DNA of 24,352 bases from JAVXNW01 sp036645575. Its GTDB lineage: Bacteria > Bacillota > Clostridia > Christensenellales > Aristaeellaceae. Below are positions 21,601-24,352 of this stretch, one piece after another. The notes beneath the pieces were generated by a model that saw only the letters and a program-made list of their open reading frames with translations, ran no database searches and was not told the DNA's origin. Within the stretch, counting starts at the first letter, position 1. Each line of letters opens with the position of its first letter. The stretch covers positions 1 to 24,352 of the forward strand of contig JAVXNW010000033.1 in NCBI GenBank assembly GCA_036645575.1, read 5' to 3'. The position numbers were made by a program, and so were the translations under genes.

Positions 21601-22490
21601 TGGGCGAGGATCTTCCAACCGTGGACGTGCCGGTAGCGCCCACGGTCACCGTAGAGCCGGAGGTGGATTCCTCAAAGGTGCCCGGCGCGGTGGAAGAGGC
21701 GGTGGACGGCGCGACGCCGGAGCCGGTGGACATGCCCACGGATATGACCGTGGAGCCGGGCTATGTGGACGCAAGCGGCGTGGACACCGCGATAGAGGAT
21801 GCGGTGCAAGAATCAGGCGGAACGGTGGATGTGGATGCCAACGTCAACATCAACGCCAGCGGCGGCGACGCGGGCGCGAAGGACGGGTCGGCCTACGCGA
21901 AATCATTGGAGGGCACCGCTGGAAAGGCGCAAAGCGCGGGCAGCAAAGTGTCGGCGTCGGCAGCCAAGGGCATGGGCACAAACGCCAGCGCGGCGCGGAG
22001 GGCGGGTCTGAATGTGGCCACCGGATTCATCGCGAGTATCAACGCCAAGGCGAGCGCGGCTCGCGTGGCCGGTTACAAGCTCGGCGCGGCATCCATCGCA
22101 GGCATCAACGCAGGCGCGGAAAACGCCAGCCCCAGCAAAGCGGCGCGGCGCGCGGCGCTCAACACCGTAGCCGGGTACGTGAATACGCTGCGGCTAAAAA
22201 TCCCGGAGGTAATGGAAGCCAGCCGAGCCGTGGGCGTGGCGGGCATATCGGGATTCCGGATGGCCCCGAGCGGCATCGATCCGGGACTTATCCCCGAACG
22301 ATATAACGCCGGACAGCCCCGCGACTCGCAGCCTGCGGCGGATGCGGACGCGGGCGGGATGAGCGTCACGCTCAACGTGAACAATCCGGTGGTGCGCTCG
22401 AATCGGGATATTGGCAAACTGTCGCGGGAGATCAACCGGTATGCGGATCAGATCAACCGGGGCTACGGAGGGCGGCACAGATCGGGATGA
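18639..22490 (+). CDS. Tail tape measure protein (TP901-type)
   Basis: This 1283-residue protein sets tail length. The TP901-type core is at residues ~80-400 (KNETRALGAELGVMPNQLNEALYN, VEIATKAAVGGFTDATTAVDGLTT, GIGTSESITGLKAAFGGII, GFLQDVAQKTGGSTEKMSMLFGSVEA). Hydrophobic segments at ~395-445 (WTAAAGPMLLIGGKLVSTIGALIGVMSGPAGWVALGVAGIAALTMG) may insert in the membrane. A long coiled-coil region with Gln/Glu follows (~640-860). A D/E/P-rich linker (VDVPVAPTVTVEPEVD) precedes a C-terminal Ala/Gly/Ser stretch with repeats (SAARRAGLNVATGFIASINAKASAARVAGYKLGAASIAGINAGAENASPSKAARRAALN). Start ATG is 7 nt after AAAGGAG. Length predicts a tail of roughly 190 nm at 1.5 A per residue. Confidence 0.9.
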   Translation: MMDAGGAMAYLDLDVTGFKRGISLAKQLTSDLSSHALSASSKVKALGGAMSAAGKLGSGLTAVLLSAGTAAGTMSVHLDTAARKVATIADAQVMSLGQIKNETRALGAELGVMPNQLNEALYNTISATNDTASAMGTVEIATKAAVGGFTDATTAVDGLTTVTNAYGMQGAASVKKVSDQMLVAQNYGKTTFGEIASGIGNVIPLAAQLRIGTDELFGAIAALTRRGIGTSESITGLKAAFGGIIKPTAEAQKQAKALGLSFNASALESKGLAGFLQDVAQKTGGSTEKMSMLFGSVEALNAVLALTGTDGAKYFAGALEAMVASAGATDKAFEMMAGGAEGTLSRINVQASNIATTFGDIMLPAIGDVMNTVEGMLAGFQQLPEATQSSIVTIAAWTAAAGPMLLIGGKLVSTIGALIGVMSGPAGWVALGVAGIAALTMGLDALANNASTVGNTVNAAFDRMDKARVDEISGKIQAAVSIEVTGGETGLQAQIDTQYQGIIDKLKTGGVVTPGDAAAVNTNVNSLIDTAMAGVDIAANSSITQLQAQLDSGVIDAKTYKDQCDQIIADAEATKAGLEAVRTQSKTAVDGLVGDASTTAVDAETALNKISEAAGKAVESINGMGDLLTIGSLYDVIRDKLTDGKADGQEQTDSLSSRIETWVAGEKTKIEEAINGQIVALNVNDADYTQKVESIKTQGAQMMDSLKAVQADSTTWLVENSGRATEAVQANMDELDAIEQRAMEVSAKIAEATQTQKSLQEKNVQRVKEGSVRDEGTLTQTVGTVYSGHKSQKKDIETRRQQAMDELNNSSLTGDEYAAQAQAIADQYAAENQNLMAAYQQNLGELLAGIAEAFPEYSQQITDAYDKLDIAKLAEGLIAQLNSGEVSMPEADLANLAEGLGITPDALSQAISQGLTMDDPSALINSLGGLKDQLAGEATQVLQGGEGADFGPMGELLAGMIQAGMFDGIDGLDMTDGEAKLAAMMGELGEDLPTVDVPVAPTVTVEPEVDSSKVPGAVEEAVDGATPEPVDMPTDMTVEPGYVDASGVDTAIEDAVQESGGTVDVDANVNINASGGDAGAKDGSAYAKSLEGTAGKAQSAGSKVSASAAKGMGTNASAARRAGLNVATGFIASINAKASAARVAGYKLGAASIAGINAGAENASPSKAARRAALNTVAGYVNTLRLKIPEVMEASRAVGVAGISGFRMAPSGIDPGLIPERYNAGQPRDSQPAADADAGGMSVTLNVNNPVVRSNRDIGKLSREINRYADQINRGYGGRHRSG

Positions 22491-22542
22491 ACGATGTGAA
22501 ACTGAAAGGACGCGCAGCTTCGGCGCGCACGGTACGAAAAAC
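22491..22542 (+). promoter_or_regulatory. Leader before Dit with degenerate hairpin-element B
   Basis: The 52-nt gap between tape measure and Dit contains CGCGC (22511-22515) paired with GCGCG (22523-22527) around a 7-base loop, then ACGGTACGAAAA. The 3' part (GGCGCGCACGGTacGaAA) resembles the end of the element at 7646-7680. ACTG upstream could pair with CGGT as outer stem. No ribosome binding site is visible before the ATG at 22543. Confidence 0.3.
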
Positions 22543-23265
22543 ATGAGCGATATGAGCTTTACGTGGCGCGGCGAATCAAGTGATCAACACGGTGTCGTGG
22601 TGCGCAGCCTGCCACCCATCTACTCGCCGCAACTGCGGGATGAGCCGATCCCGATTCCGGGGCGGCACGGCTCGCTCCACCAGCAGGACGGCGCGTATGA
22701 CGAGCAGCTCATGATGATTGAGGGCTATCTCCCCTACGAGCAGTCCGCGCCGGTATCGGATATCGAGACGATCAAGGGATGGTTGCGCGGCTACGGCGAT
22801 CTCATGCTGTCCGACCGTCCGGGCAGGCGGTACAAGGCGCGGATCGTGGACGCGATTGCATTTAGCCCGTGGGTCGTCGGATTTGCGGATCGCATTTTTG
22901 CGGTATCGTTTTGGTGCGACCCCTTTGCTTATGAGGCCGATCCGGATGTACAACCGATCACCGGACCGTACATTTTTGACAACATCGGGACACTGCCCGC
23001 CGATCCGCTCATTGTGGTGTATGGCACTGGGCGTGTGGTGTTTACGGTGGGCGACATATCGATTACGATGGACAACATGTCAAGTCCCGTGACCATCGAC
23101 TGCGAGGGCAAGGCCGCATATTTGGGCGATGGCGTGGATGGCGCGCGCACGTCAATCACATTGGATCAGCACGCGTGGCCGGTGTTTGAGCTGGGCAGTA
23201 CGCGAGTCAGCTGGACGGGGCATGTTTCCAAGGCGATTGTGACGCCCAATTGGAGGTGGCTGTGA
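22543..23265 (+). CDS. Distal tail protein (Dit)
   Basis: This 240-residue protein begins MSDMSFTWRGESSDQHGVVVRSLPPIYSPQLRDEPIPIPGRHGSL, the typical Dit N-terminus (the 'S-F-x-G-x-x-s-x-x-G-v-x-V' and 'p-i-p-G-R-x-G' pattern), then a galectin-like C-terminal part (PYIFDNIGTLPADPLIVVYGTGRVVFTVGDISI). Dit forms the hexameric hub at the tail tip, binding tail tube and Tal. The ATG at 22543 is preferred, though no good ribosome binding site precedes it; ATG 22552 is an alternative. Confidence 0.85.
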   Translation: MSDMSFTWRGESSDQHGVVVRSLPPIYSPQLRDEPIPIPGRHGSLHQQDGAYDEQLMMIEGYLPYEQSAPVSDIETIKGWLRGYGDLMLSDRPGRRYKARIVDAIAFSPWVVGFADRIFAVSFWCDPFAYEADPDVQPITGPYIFDNIGTLPADPLIVVYGTGRVVFTVGDISITMDNMSSPVTIDCEGKAAYLGDGVDGARTSITLDQHAWPVFELGSTRVSWTGHVSKAIVTPNWRWL

Positions 23266-23352
23266 AGCAGCCACTGGAGAGAGCGGAGTTTACGGAGCGA
23301 ACGAAACACCGGGCCGTATCAGTCGGCACGGTGCGGAAATGGAGGTGGCTGT
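23251..23352 (+). repeat. 13-bp direct repeat pair flanking an 89-nt hairpin segment
   Basis: TGGAGGTGGCTGT occurs at 23251-23263 and again at 23340-23352. The first copy includes the end of Dit (its TGA is 23263-23265), the second holds the ribosome binding site of the next gene. Without the 89 nt between them, the sequence would read straight from Dit's last codons into TAG and the GTG of the next gene. This suggests insertion or tandem duplication of the segment that carries element C. Confidence 0.55.
23271..23338 (+). promoter_or_regulatory. Leader element C: hairpin RNA element before Tal
   Basis: The hairpin spans 23307-23333: CACCG pairs with CGGTG, then an unpaired g/a, then GCCG pairs with CGGC around loop TATCAGT. 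It is followed by CGGAA. The upstream part contains ACTGGAG and TACGGA as in element A (7604-7680). Inner stem bases differ between the two copies but pairing is kept, including one G-C to C-G change. The gene's GGAGG follows 2 nt after the conserved tail. Confidence 0.55.
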
Positions 23353-23353
23353 A

Positions 23354-24352
23354 GTGGGCTATGTCTATATTTACGCGCCAACAGCGGACGACCTATCTAC
23401 GACGGGGCTTTGCGGGGCGCTCGTCCCGACGTCCTGTGAGCACGAGGAGATTGCGGGGGGCATGAGCGCGGTGACGCTGGTGCATCCGTTCGATGCGGCG
23501 GGGCGGTGGCAACGCATCGAGCGCGGGTGCATCTTAAAATGTGACTGTCGCGTGCGCACGACGCCCGAGATCAAGGACGGTCAGGTGGTCACATCCGTCG
23601 AGCGATGGACGGTCAAGGCGACCGCGACAAAGGCCGAGCGCGGCGTGTTTTCAAAGGCCGTCAAGGGGCGGCGCAAGGCCACCTTAGCCCCCGGCACCGG
23701 GGTTATCGTCGTGTCAAAGGGCGTCGACCGCTACAAGATCAAAACCGGCAAGGTTGCCGGCTGGATCGCGCACGCGGGCATTGATTTCGTGCTAGCCGAA
23801 ACGACCGACGACATCGAATCCGCCGCGCCGCCGTGGACGGTGCGACCGCAGCTGTTCCGGATCGCCGACGTGGACATTGACACCGACGCGGGCACCGTGA
23901 CCGCCTACGCGCCCCATATCACGTATGATCTGGCCGGGGCGATCACGACGTGCAAAAGCGACGTGCCCATATCCGCGCTGGACGCGCTGGTCGGCATCGT
24001 CACGTCCTGCGATTTCGGCGGCGAGATCTCGATTGACACCGACATCGCGGATACGCGCACCGCGTGCGACTGGACGAATGTCAGCCCCATTGAAGCGCTG
24101 CTCGACCCCGAAAACGGCTTTTTAACGCGCTGGGGCGCGGAGTTGGTGCGCGACGATTATGAGATGTACTTTCTGCGCCGCGCCGGGCGCAATCGCGGCA
24201 CGCGCATCGAATACGGCAAAAACCTGCTGGGCGTCAACTACCGCGTATCGGACGAGGGCGTGGTCACCGCGATCAAGCCAACCGGGGTCAAAAAAGACGG
24301 GTCGCCGTTGTACTTGACCGACTATGATTTTGCGCTGGAAAACTATATGCTG
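23354..24352 (+). CDS. Tail-associated protein (Tal / prophage endopeptidase-tail type), partial
   Basis: An open frame of 333 codons runs from GTG 23354 to the window end; GGAGG lies 8 nt before the GTG. It begins V/MGYVYIYAPTADDLSTTGLCGALVPTSCEHEEIAGGMSAVTLVHPFD, a typical start of Tal proteins with beta-rich hub domains. Residues ~104-145 (KATLAPGTGVIVVSKGVDRYKIKTGKVAGWIAHAG) look like an SH3b-like domain inserted in the hub. Later parts (ISALDALVGIVTSC, GELVRDDYEMYFLRRAGRNRGTRIEYGKNLLGVNY) match the hub continuation. Tal forms the trimeric tip and often carries a peptidoglycan-cutting domain further downstream, which is not in the window. Confidence 0.85.
   Translation, partial: MGYVYIYAPTADDLSTTGLCGALVPTSCEHEEIAGGMSAVTLVHPFDAAGRWQRIERGCILKCDCRVRTTPEIKDGQVVTSVERWTVKATATKAERGVFSKAVKGRRKATLAPGTGVIVVSKGVDRYKIKTGKVAGWIAHAGIDFVLAETTDDIESAAPPWTVRPQLFRIADVDIDTDAGTVTAYAPHITYDLAGAITTCKSDVPISALDALVGIVTSCDFGGEISIDTDIADTRTACDWTNVSPIEALLDPENGFLTRWGAELVRDDYEMYFLRRAGRNRGTRIEYGKNLLGVNYRVSDEGVVTAIKPTGVKKDGSPLYLTDYDFALENYML

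Larger units (their letters stand above)
303..24352 (+). mobile_element. Mu-like transposable prophage, siphophage-type tail (partial)
   Basis: The gene order transposase A, ATPase B, Gam, GemA, Mor, gp25-gp27-like genes, terminase, portal, MuF is that of Mu-type transposable phages. The capsid and tail genes that follow are of the long non-contractile tail type seen in Firmicutes phages (TP901-type tape measure, Dit, Tal). The left boundary is not resolved: it lies somewhere between about 303 and 429 if the leftward gene is host DNA, or left of the window if that gene is the phage immunity gene. The right end is outside the window. No terminal TG...CA with flanking target duplication could be proven from one end alone. 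Confidence 0.85.

Noticed and set aside
1..24352. CRISPR array, tRNA or rRNA genes, insertion sequences other than the phage
   Set aside because: No regular spaced repeats, no cloverleaf with conserved T-loop, and no rRNA-like sequence were seen.

Overview
The window holds a near-continuous run of rightward phage genes, the early, middle, packaging, head and tail-initiation part of a Mu-like transposable prophage, cut at the right end inside a tail gene. Strong GGAGG-type ribosome binding sites, GTG and TTG starts, an LL-H-type holin, and Gram-positive siphophage tail genes (tape measure, Dit, Tal) point to a Firmicutes (Clostridia-like) host. The phage DNA is GC-rich. The first ~300 bases are visibly poorer in GC and carry one leftward partial gene, which is either host flank or the phage immunity gene.

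Layout: (1) 1-302, leftward partial winged-helix-like gene with its own promoter. (2) 430-6314, early region: small HTH protein, MuA-type DDE transposase, two tiny membrane proteins, an HTH protein, an unknown protein, MuB-type ATPase, Gam-like DNA-end protector, GemA-like protein and the Mor-type middle activator. (3) 6315-7605, a terminator and a predicted Mor-dependent middle promoter, then Mu gp25/gp26/gp27-like genes, the last being the small terminase-like DUF3486 protein. (4) 7606-8583, two structured RNA leaders on either side of a NusG paralog (NGN+KOW). The second leader ends in a strong intrinsic terminator 15 nt before the large terminase gene. (5) 8584-13155, terminase, portal and a MuF protein carrying a C-terminal HExxH zincin domain (MuF polymorphic toxin type). 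(6) 13157-14610, an accessory island: candidate immunity gene, a small winged-helix-like gene, a zinc-ribbon gene, two intrinsic terminators and a holin. (7) 14603-24352, scaffold, major capsid, four connector/neck genes, tail tube, tail chaperones, tape measure, Dit and the start of Tal.

How it may work: the early operon provides transposition and Mor. Mor would activate a promoter whose 16-bp dyad lies at exactly -51 to -36, the arrangement known for phage Mu. No Mu C-type late activator is visible here. In its place, just before the packaging genes, sits a NusG paralog followed by a hairpin-rich leader and a terminator, and two more terminators lie inside the late gene block. This suggests that late expression is driven by NusG-paralog processive antitermination (LoaP-like logic) instead of by a C-type activator. 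A two-part hairpin element is repeated upstream of the NusG paralog and upstream of Tal, with covarying stem pairs, and a degenerate relative sits before Dit. It is the best candidate for an undescribed RNA signal. The antitermination model is inference; the genes, hairpins and spacings are read directly from the sequence.
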